Source: Psychrobacillus faecigallinarum
GTDB taxonomy: Bacteria; Bacillota; Bacilli; Bacillales_A; Planococcaceae
Assembly (NCBI RefSeq): GCF_014836595.1
Contig: NZ_JACSQO010000001.1
Span: forward strand, 744,001-808,000
DNA: 64,000 bases
Direction: 5' to 3'
Below the pieces are notes generated by a model, which was not told where the DNA came from, made no database searches, and saw only the letters and a list, made by a program, of their open reading frames with translations. Both the position numbers and the translations under genes were made by a program. This document shows, piece after piece, positions 45,444-55,173 of this stretch (the stretch's first letter is position 1; each line of letters starts with the position of its first letter).

Positions 45444-46499
45444 CTATATGATTCCATAGTATTTATAAAATTTTGATACTCTTTCATCGCTTAGTAATGG
45501 TCGATGGACCTGTAATAAATTTACGTCACTAAAATTATTTCCCTCAAGTACAGAAAATCCATCATCTGTAATTACAATATCCCAACCAACGTATTTAATA
45601 TATGGATAGAGAGAGGCTGCATTTAATATACTTTCTTTAATTTCATGCCAATGGGGAACTATCTTTCCCTTAATTTTAGACTTAGTTTCTGGGTGTTCAC
45701 TATACCATTCTAGTTTTCCGTTTTTAGGATATGTCACACCTTCGCCTAACTCTCCACTATTCAGATCAATCGCTGCACTTAAACCGCCCTGCGTCCAATT
45801 ATCAGCAGGAATGGATGTTAAGTTCCCCATTCTTTGAACAGCTATAGGTATAAAAGGTTTGTTAGTGACTGGGTCTATCATAGTTAAGATTCTAATAGTA
45901 TTAGTAGTCTTTGGATAAAACTCCTTACTGAAATTACTTTGTCCTACGAACTCATTCACTACATAATTGTGCAACTTAGAAATTACTTTTTCTAATTCTT
46001 TTTCATCTACTTGTTTTTCATTTAAGTAATATTCTTCTTTGATTTTCTTTAAAACAAAAATCCCATATCCACCGCCATTGCGTATAGGCTTAATAACACA
46101 GGCATTATGTTTATCTAAGTAGTTTAAAATTTTTAATGCCGAATCAATTTTTTCCTCATTTTCTAAGCACAAAAACTTTCCTTTTTCAATTAAACTAATA
46201 TTTTTAGGAATAGTAATATGTTGCTTGTACATGGATTCGAACACTAACTTTTCATCTAAAATAAAACTATAGGGGCTATTTAAGTATCTAGTATTTAATC
46301 GTTGGATATCGGATAAGTACTCTTTCGGATCATTTTTAGTAAAATTATAAATTATCGCAGACTCACTTAAGAAACCTTTTCTAGAAAAATTGATTTTCTT
46401 ACTAATTCCTTTATTCACAGAGGATTTTAAGTTTTTCTTCATAAAAGTACGATAGATATTAGTTTGACGGTATAGATTAATCGCTTTATTCTTTATCAT
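45444..46499 (-). CDS. Sugar-transfer-associated ATP-grasp protein
   Basis: 351 residues. The ATP-grasp pattern is visible: ACVIKPIRNGGGYGIFVLK (ATP-binding loop), NTIRILTMID, and YVGWDIVITDDGFSVLEGNN (metal/ATP site), typical of the ATPgrasp_ST family found in polysaccharide clusters. It may attach an amino acid or acyl group to a sugar. I start at the ATG at 46499 (AAGGTGG upstream), not 117 bp earlier. Last gene of the locus. Confidence 0.8.
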   Translation of the reverse strand: MIKNKAINLYRQTNIYRTFMKKNLKSSVNKGISKKINFSRKGFLSESAIIYNFTKNDPKEYLSDIQRLNTRYLNSPYSFILDEKLVFESMYKQHITIPKNISLIEKGKFLCLENEEKIDSALKILNYLDKHNACVIKPIRNGGGYGIFVLKKIKEEYYLNEKQVDEKELEKVISKLHNYVVNEFVGQSNFSKEFYPKTTNTIRILTMIDPVTNKPFIPIAVQRMGNLTSIPADNWTQGGLSAAIDLNSGELGEGVTYPKNGKLEWYSEHPETKSKIKGKIVPHWHEIKESILNAASLYPYIKYVGWDIVITDDGFSVLEGNNFSDVNLLQVHRPLLSDERVSKFYKYYGII

Positions 46500-46751
46500 A
46501 AAAGCACATCCACCTTTTTGAATTAAATAAATAGCTGTGTTAATTTCATAGATAGTACACTTGTTCAGTGAAGTACTAATATTTATTACTTGGTTGATTG
46601 CGTGACAGATGCACATTAACTTCTTTGACCAGTAATATTCTTCTTTGTTTCTTTATCTAAATTGATAAAACTAAATCAGCAAATTATAATTTCGAATTAG
46701 ATCTTTATCAAGTATAGAAAAGCAGTCGAATTACTTCGACTGCTCATGATT

Positions 46752-47879
46752 TTAACTCATAAATTCTTTAATAACTTTACAAACTTGATCGACTTCCGCT
46801 TCACTCAAATACGGATGCATCGGTAAGGAAAGTACTGTATCACATAGCTCATTTGTTACGATGAAATCTTCTTCTATATACTCTAAGTTTTCAAATGCTT
46901 CTTGTTTGTGCATTGGTTTGACGTAATAGACCATACTTGGGATATTCTCTTCTTTTAGCTTGTTTTGGAGATTATCTCGTTCAGTCTTATTCTTAAGCTT
47001 AATCGTGTATTGAGCAAAACTAGAAACATAGCCTTCAGGAATATAAGGAATTTCAACGACATCCTTTAAGCGTTCATTGTAATGACTTGCTACACGATTG
47101 ACATCTGTAACCTCATGCTTATCAAAGGCTTTTAGTTTGACTTGAAGAATGGCAGCTTGGATAGTATCTAATCTCGAGTTCACACCAATTCTTACATTGT
47201 CGTATTTATTACTTCCTTTTCCATGTACTTTTAGAGACTGTAACAACTCTGCTAAATTGTCGTCATCAGTAAAGATAGCTCCTCCATCTCCATAGCCTCC
47301 TAATGGTTTAGCTGGAAAGAAGGAAGTAGTTGCCGCATCACCAAAGCTGCAAGCTCTTTTTCCATCAATGCTTCCACCAAAGCCCTGAGCACCATCTTCC
47401 AAAACTAAAAGATTATACTTTTGAGCAATTTTTAAGATCTCTGGATAATTAGCTGGAAGTCCAAATAGATCTACAGGAATGATAACCTTTGGAGATAGTT
47501 TTCCTTCTTCCATTGTTTTAATGATTGCCTGTTCTAGTTTTTTCGTATCAATATTAAAGGTGTTTCTATCTACATCAACAAAAATGGGAGTAGCCCCAAC
47601 AAATGAAACTACTTCACCTGTTGAAAAGAAAGTAAAATCAGGTAAAAATACTGCATCTCCCTCTTTAATACCCCAGGCCATTAAAACAAGAGATAATGCC
47701 TCTGTTCCATTAGCACATGTAATAGTATGTTTGGCTCCTGTATACTTTGATAATTGTAGTTCTAGTTCTTTTACTTCATTGCCACCTATAAAGTTTGCAT
47801 TACTAATCACTTTCTGAATTGCTGTATCAATTTCATCTTTATATGTTTGATATTGAGTTTTTAAATCTCTAAATTCCAT
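46752..47879 (-). CDS. DegT/DnrJ/EryC1 aminotransferase, WbpE-like
   Basis: 375 residues, PLP-dependent. Schiff-base lysine K191 in FFPAKPLGGYGDGG, Asp162 in LEDGAQGFGG. The N-terminus MEFRDLKTQY matches the WbpE/WlbC group, which aminates UDP-3-keto-GlcNAcA at C3. WbpD- and WbpA-like genes lie just upstream, supporting a UDP-GlcNAc3NAcA route. Confidence 0.88.
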   Translation of the reverse strand: MEFRDLKTQYQTYKDEIDTAIQKVISNANFIGGNEVKELELQLSKYTGAKHTITCANGTEALSLVLMAWGIKEGDAVFLPDFTFFSTGEVVSFVGATPIFVDVDRNTFNIDTKKLEQAIIKTMEEGKLSPKVIIPVDLFGLPANYPEILKIAQKYNLLVLEDGAQGFGGSIDGKRACSFGDAATTSFFPAKPLGGYGDGGAIFTDDDNLAELLQSLKVHGKGSNKYDNVRIGVNSRLDTIQAAILQVKLKAFDKHEVTDVNRVASHYNERLKDVVEIPYIPEGYVSSFAQYTIKLKNKTERDNLQNKLKEENIPSMVYYVKPMHKQEAFENLEYIEEDFIVTNELCDTVLSLPMHPYLSEAEVDQVCKVIKEFMS

Positions 47880-47983
47880 GATAGCCCAGCTTTCTATACT
47901 TAATAGTCGTTACTTTAGTGAATTTGGTAGGGATTATTTTATCATCATAAAATATCCATCGTCATCTGGCTAGTTAAAACTAC

Positions 47984-48039
47984 AGGCGACAAATTCAGCA
48001 GGGTAACTTATCACTCCACACACTTAAAATTGGTCGCCT
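47984..48039 (-). promoter_or_regulatory. Long hairpin between the WbpD- and WbpE-like genes
   Basis: AGGCGAC / GTCGCCT, extendable with flanking AAATT / AATT pairing, enclosing about 40 nt. It may tune expression between the genes. Confidence 0.4.
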
Positions 48040-48056
48040 AAATATTTAACTATATT

Positions 48057-48620
48057 TTATTTAGCTTCTGTTAGAACCCCGTTAGAAAGATTATACTCTC
48101 TTTCACATTCGATGCATTTTAACTCATTTTTCAGTACATGCCCACATTCACAAACCCAACCTTTTTGTTTGGCAGGTATTCCTGTCATTAAAGCATAATC
48201 AGGTACATCTTTGGTTACTACCGCTCCTGAAGCAATCATTGCCCAACGACCAATCGTATTACCACACACGATAGTTGCATTTGCCCCAATCGAAGCACCG
48301 TATTTAACTAACGTTCTTTTGTATCCTTCTGCTCCCTTAGGATACTTACTTCTAGGAGTCAAATCATTTGTAAAAACCATCGATGGTCCGCAAAATACGT
48401 AATCCTCTAACTCTACACCCTCGTAAATGGAAACATTATTTTGGATCTTCACTCCATTACCTATTTGGACATTGTTAGAAATATTGACGTTTTGACCTAA
48501 AGAACATTTTTCACCAATTTTTGCGCCTTTTTGAATATGACTAAAATGCCAAATTTTTGTGTCCTCACCGATTATAACACCTTCGTCTACGTAACTACTC
48601 GGATGTACATAGAAATTCAT
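48057..48620 (-). CDS. Left-handed beta-helix N-acetyltransferase, WbpD-like
   Basis: 187 residues of hexapeptide repeats (VIIGEDTKIWHFSHIQKGAK onward) and a C-terminal zinc-binding like tail (CECGHVLKNELKCIEC). Matches the WbpD/WlbB group, which acetylates the 3-amino group of UDP-GlcNAc3NA. The C-terminal cysteine pairs are an extra relative to the shortest members. Confidence 0.87.
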   Translation of the reverse strand: MNFYVHPSSYVDEGVIIGEDTKIWHFSHIQKGAKIGEKCSLGQNVNISNNVQIGNGVKIQNNVSIYEGVELEDYVFCGPSMVFTNDLTPRSKYPKGAEGYKRTLVKYGASIGANATIVCGNTIGRWAMIASGAVVTKDVPDYALMTGIPAKQKGWVCECGHVLKNELKCIECEREYNLSNGVLTEAK

Positions 48621-48787
48621 GTTCTGGCCTCCATATCGTAAATACAGTTATCTTTTAAAATTGAATCATTTTCATAATTCCTGTTTTTATGAAAAACACG
48701 AACAATCAAGAAGGAATATGATATATACATGCTTTTCTTCTTATAATATAATTGACATTCTTGTCGGCCGCTTTCGGCGGAGTGATC

Positions 48788-48823
48788 GATAAGCCATCAC
48801 CGCGCGCGTTGTGATGGCTTATC
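48788..48823. promoter_or_regulatory. Strong hairpin between the WbpA- and WbpD-like genes
   Basis: 13-bp perfect stem GATAAGCCATCAC / GTGATGGCTTATC with a CG-rich loop. The 11-nt core AAGCCATCAC recurs in the hairpin at 61271-61317. Could partly terminate or process the transcript. Confidence 0.6.
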
Positions 48824-48916
48824 TGGCTCACTCATCTCCCCAGAGTCGCCGCCCAATCAACAAAGAAGAGATGTTCGTGTTTAATTGGTAAACTGCTATT
48901 TATGAAATTAACTCAA

Positions 48917-50230
48917 CTACAATAATTCTACATTTTCTCTATTAGTGATAGATTTCATAGCATTCTTCGTATCAAAAATCACTTTAGAATGTTTTTGAAC
49001 AAAGTCATAGTCTACAGTTGTGTGAGCTGTTGTTATGATTACTAGATCTGCATTACCTAGTAATTCAGCAGTTAACTCAGGTTCACCTTTTTTCACTTCA
49101 CCATTTTCGCGATATTCAGGAACAAATGGGTCAAAGTAAACTACGTCTGCTCCTTCTTTCTCTAACTCCTCAATTACTCGAATAGCCGGACTTTCTCTAA
49201 AATCTTCAATATCTTGCTTATAAGCAACACCTAGCACTAAAATTCTAGATCCATTCATAGGCTTTCTATCTCTGTTCAAGATTTTACTTGCTCTTTCTGC
49301 ACAATACTCAGGCATACGATCATTAACCATCATCGAAGATTCAATCATTGATGTGTGGAAACCAAATTCACGAGCTTTCCATGACAAATAGTATGGGTCA
49401 AGAGGGATACAATGACCACCTAACCCTGGACCTGGATAAAACGCTTGGAAACCATAAGGCTTAGATTTAGCTGCATCAATAACTTCCCATAGATTAATCC
49501 CCATTTTATTACTTAACATCGCAAGCTCATTTATAAGCCCAATGTTAACATTTCTATATGTATTTTCAAGAATTTTTTCCATTTCTGCAATTGCCGGAGA
49601 GGAAACAGTAATTACTTCTCCTTTTAAAACTGCACGATACATTTCTGCAATAACCTCTGTAGCTTCTTCTCCAATTGCACCAACTACTTTCGGTGTATTG
49701 TTTGTTTTGTAAACTAAATTACCTGGGTCTACACGCTCTGGAGAGAATCCTAAGTAAAAATCAGTTCCACAAACTAAGCCAGAACCATTTTCTAAAATTG
49801 GTTTAATTAATTCCTCTGTTGTTCCAGGGTAAGTTGTTGACTCAAGGACAACCATCGTTTCTTTTGTAAGATACTTAGCTATTTCTTTTGAAGAGCTTTC
49901 CAGATAGCTTACGTCTGGTTGTTGATATTCGTCTAAAGGAGTTGGAACGCAAATAGCAATGAAATCGACATCTTTTATATGACTAAAATCGGTGGTAGCT
50001 GATAGCAAGCCAGATTCAACTATACTAGATAATTCTGTCTCAACTACATCTCCAATATAATTTTGTCCTTTATTGACCATATCCACTTTTTCTTGTTGAA
50101 CATCAAAGCCTATTGTTTTAAAGCCCGCCTTCGCTTTTTCAACAGCTAATGGAAGTCCAACATATCCTAGCCCTATTACACCTACTGTAATTTGTTTGTT
50201 TTCAATCTTGTCTAATAATTTTCTTTTCAT
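48917..50230 (-). CDS. UDP-sugar 6-dehydrogenase, WbpA-like
   Basis: 437 residues. N-terminal NAD site VGVIGLGYVGLPLA (residues 16-29), catalytic Cys274 in GGHCIPLDPY, and a C-terminal substrate domain. Oxidises C6 of a UDP-hexose to the uronate. The neighbours indicate UDP-GlcNAc to UDP-GlcNAcA rather than UDP-glucose. Confidence 0.9.
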   Translation of the reverse strand: MKRKLLDKIENKQITVGVIGLGYVGLPLAVEKAKAGFKTIGFDVQQEKVDMVNKGQNYIGDVVETELSSIVESGLLSATTDFSHIKDVDFIAICVPTPLDEYQQPDVSYLESSSKEIAKYLTKETMVVLESTTYPGTTEELIKPILENGSGLVCGTDFYLGFSPERVDPGNLVYKTNNTPKVVGAIGEEATEVIAEMYRAVLKGEVITVSSPAIAEMEKILENTYRNVNIGLINELAMLSNKMGINLWEVIDAAKSKPYGFQAFYPGPGLGGHCIPLDPYYLSWKAREFGFHTSMIESSMMVNDRMPEYCAERASKILNRDRKPMNGSRILVLGVAYKQDIEDFRESPAIRVIEELEKEGADVVYFDPFVPEYRENGEVKKGEPELTAELLGNADLVIITTAHTTVDYDFVQKHSKVIFDTKNAMKSITNRENVELL

Positions 50231-50316
50231 CTTCTATGTCCTACTTTCTTCTAACGTTTTTTATTTGTTTATGTAAATTTATTTAGTACCAATTTTGGAA
50301 GTCCTTTAGGTTGGAC

Positions 50317-51537
50317 TTAACCACCTTTGGAACTTTTAACTGTTTTGCTTCTTCGATAATTAAGCATAAAAACACTTAACTGCATAATTAGCTTAAACAC
50401 TGCTGCTACAAGAACACCAAATGTAAATCCTTTCAATCCACCTATCTTGTAAAAATAATAGGCTGCCGAAACGTAAACGACTAAATGAAGTCCGCTCATG
50501 TAAATTTGCCAGCTAATTTTGTTAAAACGAAGATTGAATGGCTGAACTACTGTAGATAGCACACTTATAATAGCAGTAGCTGTAGTAATATAAACCAACT
50601 CTAGCGACTCTTTTGCCCAGTCGTTATAGAAAAAACCTAAGAAGTATGGGCTTATCCAAACAGTTGCAAGATAGCCGACTGCACCTAATACACAAGAGAT
50701 GCTAAACATTCTTATTACTTTTTTCAAACTAATATTATCTACCTTAACTAAATAGCTTAAAATGACAGAGTTAACTGGGTTAATCATCATCGAAATAATT
50801 TTCCCCAGAATAGTGGAGCTATAATAAATAGCTACACTAACAGGTCCTAGCAAAGGAAGTAAGATTAATTTGTCAGCATATGAAAGAACATTTTTCAATA
50901 GATTGGCTATATACAATAATACACCTTTTGAAGCAGTGTCCTTATATAGAGCAGATAATTTAAACTTTTCCTTATGTAAGCTTGTGTGACGAAAAATATA
51001 GATCAAGCTAAATAGCAGTCCGGTGAAATAGATAATCTGCCAGCTTTCAAAATATAAAAATATGATGGAACCTATTAGGTAACCGACACTCATATAGATA
51101 TTATTTAAAAGAATCCCTTTATAATTCAAAACTAATCGGAAAGTTACTACTAAATACTCCTTCCAAATTGATGCAACAGTTATCAGACTTAATAATAGAT
51201 AATCCAGAAGGGTTAAACTGGAGTCTATGTAGAAGGAAATAGCAATAATTAGAAGAATACTTACAAAAGAAGAACCTACCAGTAAAGGATTAAAATCTCC
51301 TTCTTCGTTTTTTTCCTTGTATTCATTATCCTTCAATAAACGTATATTGTTCAATACATTACCTAATGGAAAACTCACAACCGTAAACACACTGATTAGT
51401 GTTATTATTAGCCCGTATTCTTCTCCTCCTAAAGCTTTTGCGATTAGAGGATAGGATACAAGCTGTAGGATAAGTAATGGTAGAGCAGCTGATATAATAT
51501 TTAATAGGGAATCCACGAGAAATTTCTTGTTTTTCAT
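50317..51537 (-). CDS. Polysaccharide flippase, Wzx type
   Basis: 406 residues with about 12 membrane segments and the MATE/PST-like N-terminus LLNIISAALPLLILQLVSYP. Moves the undecaprenyl-linked repeat unit across the membrane. Its ATG overlaps the polymerase stop (ATGA), so translation is coupled. Confidence 0.88.
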   Translation of the reverse strand: MKNKKFLVDSLLNIISAALPLLILQLVSYPLIAKALGGEEYGLIITLISVFTVVSFPLGNVLNNIRLLKDNEYKEKNEEGDFNPLLVGSSFVSILLIIAISFYIDSSLTLLDYLLLSLITVASIWKEYLVVTFRLVLNYKGILLNNIYMSVGYLIGSIIFLYFESWQIIYFTGLLFSLIYIFRHTSLHKEKFKLSALYKDTASKGVLLYIANLLKNVLSYADKLILLPLLGPVSVAIYYSSTILGKIISMMINPVNSVILSYLVKVDNISLKKVIRMFSISCVLGAVGYLATVWISPYFLGFFYNDWAKESLELVYITTATAIISVLSTVVQPFNLRFNKISWQIYMSGLHLVVYVSAAYYFYKIGGLKGFTFGVLVAAVFKLIMQLSVFMLNYRRSKTVKSSKGG

Positions 51538-52718
51538 GTTAATCTCTCACCGTTTTCTAAATTTAGTTTGATAAGTAAACCTAATAAAATCCAAAACTTA
51601 ATATCCGTAATATAGGAACTACTTATCATTAAATGGACAAACCCTAAACCAATCCAAATGATTATTAAAAAATAGTTATTTAGATTTTTTGTTAATAGAC
51701 TTCTTACTAATAAAAACAAGATGATAAGGATTGCTATACCTCCAGCTATTACACCAAAGTTAACAACCATCTCGAGAAAGAAATTATGTGCATATCCTCC
51801 CTCTTTACCAATAATCCGCCGATCCGCCCCTAGTCCGAGTCCTAGGAAGGGGTTGTTCATAACAGCCTTTATCAGATTTTCATATATGTAATCTCTTCCG
51901 CTTAGATGTACTTCACCGCTCAAAAATAGTTTTATGCTTCTACTATTAATGTCGTATTTATTTAATATTTCATATAGCATATTAAATAATTTATCTAAAT
52001 TGAGGCTTAAGAAAACTAGACTGACCACTACTAAAAGGTTATAAAAGACTTTAGAATAGGAAAGCTGAAAGATCAAACGAATCATTTTTAACGCAATAAA
52101 TACAACAATACATAATAACGCCCCCCTTGAACCAAGGGCTAGAATAACAAAAATAGATATTAAAGAAAAAAGAAGAGCCTTGTTGGAATATTTATCTATC
52201 AGACTATCTAAAAAAAGAATTGCTGGCAGCAGCATATAATAGGAAAGAGCCATACTATAGGAACCGGCAGTTGCATTTCCTGAAACTATTATGAGACCCA
52301 ATAAAGCTCCAAAAAAGAATACTATATAGCTTGACTTGATCATCACTTTCTTAAATATCTCAAAATCTCTTAAGCTCAACGTATATATAAACGCCGGCAA
52401 GCACATTCCAAATAACGGGAATATTAACTGCTTTAAATAGAAATGATTTAGAGGGAAAAATAAATAATTTAAAAGAAAGATGAAAATAGCTACAAAATAT
52501 ACTCCTATAAATTTCCCTAAGCTTCTTTTTAGCACTGCAGGTAAGGCATACAAAAACAATACACCTACTAGTACTTTCGATATCAGTTGTACTCCTGAGC
52601 CCGCTGCAGTACCAATAAGATTAAAATAAATCAGAAGAAAATATTGTATAGTAAGAACTATAAAGGATGCCATTATTGCTATGCTTATTTTTTGATCATC
52701 TGATTTATTTTTCACCAT
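51534..52718 (-). CDS. O-antigen/polysaccharide polymerase, Wzy type
   Basis: 394 residues, about 11 membrane segments, with a large loop between late segments containing the ligase/polymerase-like segment NPFLGLGLGADRRI and HNFFLEMVVNFG. Polymerises repeat units on the outer face. Confidence 0.85.
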   Translation of the reverse strand: MVKNKSDDQKISIAIMASFIVLTIQYFLLIYFNLIGTAAGSGVQLISKVLVGVLFLYALPAVLKRSLGKFIGVYFVAIFIFLLNYLFFPLNHFYLKQLIFPLFGMCLPAFIYTLSLRDFEIFKKVMIKSSYIVFFFGALLGLIIVSGNATAGSYSMALSYYMLLPAILFLDSLIDKYSNKALLFSLISIFVILALGSRGALLCIVVFIALKMIRLIFQLSYSKVFYNLLVVVSLVFLSLNLDKLFNMLYEILNKYDINSRSIKLFLSGEVHLSGRDYIYENLIKAVMNNPFLGLGLGADRRIIGKEGGYAHNFFLEMVVNFGVIAGGIAILIILFLLVRSLLTKNLNNYFLIIIWIGLGFVHLMISSSYITDIKFWILLGLLIKLNLENGERLT

Positions 52719-52736
52719 AAATTATTCACATTCCTC

Positions 52737-53861
52737 TTATCTTTTGGATTCATTCTGCAATGCTTTAGCGTATACGTCATCATATTGAGTCAGCAATCTA
52801 TCCCAATTAAAATTGTCTACTAACGCCAAGCAATTTTTTGATATATCCTCATAATTTTTCATAATGTCTATTATTCGGTCCGCTATCATAGTAGGATCAA
52901 GAGAATCAACGTGATATCCAACTTTCCCCTCTTCAAATTGACCATCAAATCCTTGTCCCTTTGAGTAAATCAGTGGCAAACCTTGACTCATGGCTTCTGG
53001 ATATACGAGTCCAAAAGTTTCTGTTAAAGATGGCATAACAAAAATATCATGAGAACGATATATTTCTAAAAGACTCTCTTTTGGCTGAGGCTTTAAATAA
53101 TTTACGAAAGAAAACTTCATCAGCTCTTCATAAACTTGTTCATTGCTTATCTTCCCCACAACAGTGAACTTAACTTTGTAGCCCCTACCCTGTAACATCT
53201 CAAGCGCTCTAGCAGAGGTCAGTATATTCTTGTTATTGTTTACTGCTCCTATAAAAATTATATTAATACTTTTAGGCTGAGATAGTGTTTTAGGATTTCC
53301 TAAATTATTGAACCAAAATTCATCAATCCCGTTAGGAATAATGATAGACTTTTCTAGGATTTCTTTTTTGTCTTTCTCAGCAACATAAGTTTCTACAACA
53401 ATATTTTTATAAGAATCGGAAAGAAATATAATAGACTCTGCTTCCTTTAATATTTCAATACCCAAACTACGTAAAAAAACTCTTCGCTTAAAAAATTGAT
53501 TAACGTCTGTATTTCTTACAGCTACTACATAAGGGATGCCAAATTTTTTCTTTGTCTGCAAAGCAATATAACCATTAGAAAAGAGAGTATGTGCATGCAC
53601 TAGTGAATAATCCTGCACATTGAAATTTTTTACTAAATCCTTATAAATTTTTTTATGCTTCACATAAAACAAATAACGATCAAATTTATAATGATTTTTT
53701 CTAACGGTTGTATATTCCCCTAACTGTAAATGAGATAAGTCCGTAGTAAAAGGGGTTGGGACATAAACATCAATAGGGATGCCATTTCTTACTTGGCGAT
53801 CGTATATATTTTTATATAGCATTCCGCCTCCGTAATATGAATTTATATGTAAAACCTTCAT
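52737..53861 (-). CDS. Glycosyltransferase family 4
   Basis: 374 residues, GT-B fold. The nucleotide-sugar site is the segment SLTETFGLVYPEAMSQGLP with the ExFxxxxxE motif, plus FIGAVNNNKN before the second domain. Adds a sugar to the lipid-linked unit on the cytosolic face. Confidence 0.88.
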   Translation of the reverse strand: MKVLHINSYYGGGMLYKNIYDRQVRNGIPIDVYVPTPFTTDLSHLQLGEYTTVRKNHYKFDRYLFYVKHKKIYKDLVKNFNVQDYSLVHAHTLFSNGYIALQTKKKFGIPYVVAVRNTDVNQFFKRRVFLRSLGIEILKEAESIIFLSDSYKNIVVETYVAEKDKKEILEKSIIIPNGIDEFWFNNLGNPKTLSQPKSINIIFIGAVNNNKNILTSARALEMLQGRGYKVKFTVVGKISNEQVYEELMKFSFVNYLKPQPKESLLEIYRSHDIFVMPSLTETFGLVYPEAMSQGLPLIYSKGQGFDGQFEEGKVGYHVDSLDPTMIADRIIDIMKNYEDISKNCLALVDNFNWDRLLTQYDDVYAKALQNESKR

Positions 53862-53907
53862 ATTTACTCCACCCCATTGGTTACTTTCACTAGTATGTAA
53901 AAATCGA

Positions 53908-55152
53908 TTAACTTTCTATAATAATGCTCTCTAATTTATCCGTTAGCGTTTTAAAGTCATAATTCTGTATAGTTGATAAAGAGTTTTGACAGTATTGATT
54001 GTATTCTTGCTTATCCATATGGTAAAACTCTAAAATACCTTGTACTAAAGCGTCCACTGAGCCACCTTTTACAGTTTTCCCACAGTTTTGCTTTGTTAAT
54101 ATATCATAGCCATTTTCCATATTGGACAACGTAGGCTTTCCAGACGCCATATAATCAAAGAGCTTATTCAAGCTTAAGCCATACTTATATAAAGGAATAT
54201 GCTTACCAGTGAATATATTTAAATTAGATTTACTTAAAATATTAGGAATTAGCTTTTTATCGACCTTACCTTTAAAAACAATATTAGTTAACCCTTTACT
54301 AGCTACATATTCTTCAAGCTTTTCTCTTTGGCTGCCATGGCCAAATAAGATAAATTGAATATCGTCTATTCCTTTATTTTGGATTTCCTCTGCTGCTTTT
54401 ACTAAATAGGTTAATTCATTAGCTACGCCCATGCTACCCGTATAAAGAACTTTGAAAGTAGAAGGATTATCAAGATTGTCGTCAGAGTAAATGAACTCGT
54501 TTTTGTTTTTATTATACTCTTCTAAATCCACACCATTGTTTATGTATCTTACTTTAGATGAGTCGAGTCCGATTTCTTCCACATAATCCTTTCCTCCTGG
54601 AATAGTAAAGATAAGCTTGTCCGCCTTCTTATATAACCATTTTTCACCCTTGTACAAAAGCTTTGCCACAAAACTATTCTTTTTAAGAGTTCCGTATTGG
54701 ACAATTGTCTCGGGCCATAAATCTCTAATCTCACAAATGCAGGGAACATTAAATTTTTTAGCTATCTTAATACCTGCTAATAGAGTTAGTGGATGTACAC
54801 TAGAAGCAATGATTATATCCGGTTTACCATACTTTTTACTATATTCCTTTGTAGTGGGAAAAAGGTTTTTGTAGAAATTCCACATATTTTGTAGTCGTTC
54901 TATACCATTTTTGTATTTGGTAGTTTTCACAAAAACATAAGGTATTTTCTCTACAGACTTTAACTCGTAAGTTCCGTTCGTTATCGATATCTGAGAATCA
55001 CTATTATGCCTAGTGCTTGCACAAAAAATAGTGGGCTCATAACCTTTTTTAATAAGATTTTTGGCAAACCAATAATGTCGCCCACCCTTATTGAAGTATG
55101 TACCATGAGCATAATGATTGAAAATCCATACTGTTTTTTTCTGCATTGTCAT
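53908..55152 (-). CDS. Glycosyltransferase family 4, WbuB-like
   Basis: 414 residues, GT-B fold. N-terminal VWIFNHYAHG and KGGRHYWFAKNL resemble WbuB-type L-fucosamine or aminosugar transferases; the second domain has LYTGSMGVANEL and KLFDYMASGKP. Donor sugar unknown. Confidence 0.87.
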   Translation of the reverse strand: MTMQKKTVWIFNHYAHGTYFNKGGRHYWFAKNLIKKGYEPTIFCASTRHNSDSQISITNGTYELKSVEKIPYVFVKTTKYKNGIERLQNMWNFYKNLFPTTKEYSKKYGKPDIIIASSVHPLTLLAGIKIAKKFNVPCICEIRDLWPETIVQYGTLKKNSFVAKLLYKGEKWLYKKADKLIFTIPGGKDYVEEIGLDSSKVRYINNGVDLEEYNKNKNEFIYSDDNLDNPSTFKVLYTGSMGVANELTYLVKAAEEIQNKGIDDIQFILFGHGSQREKLEEYVASKGLTNIVFKGKVDKKLIPNILSKSNLNIFTGKHIPLYKYGLSLNKLFDYMASGKPTLSNMENGYDILTKQNCGKTVKGGSVDALVQGILEFYHMDKQEYNQYCQNSLSTIQNYDFKTLTDKLESIIIES

Positions 55153-55173
55153 ATCCTCTTCTGTTTGATGTAA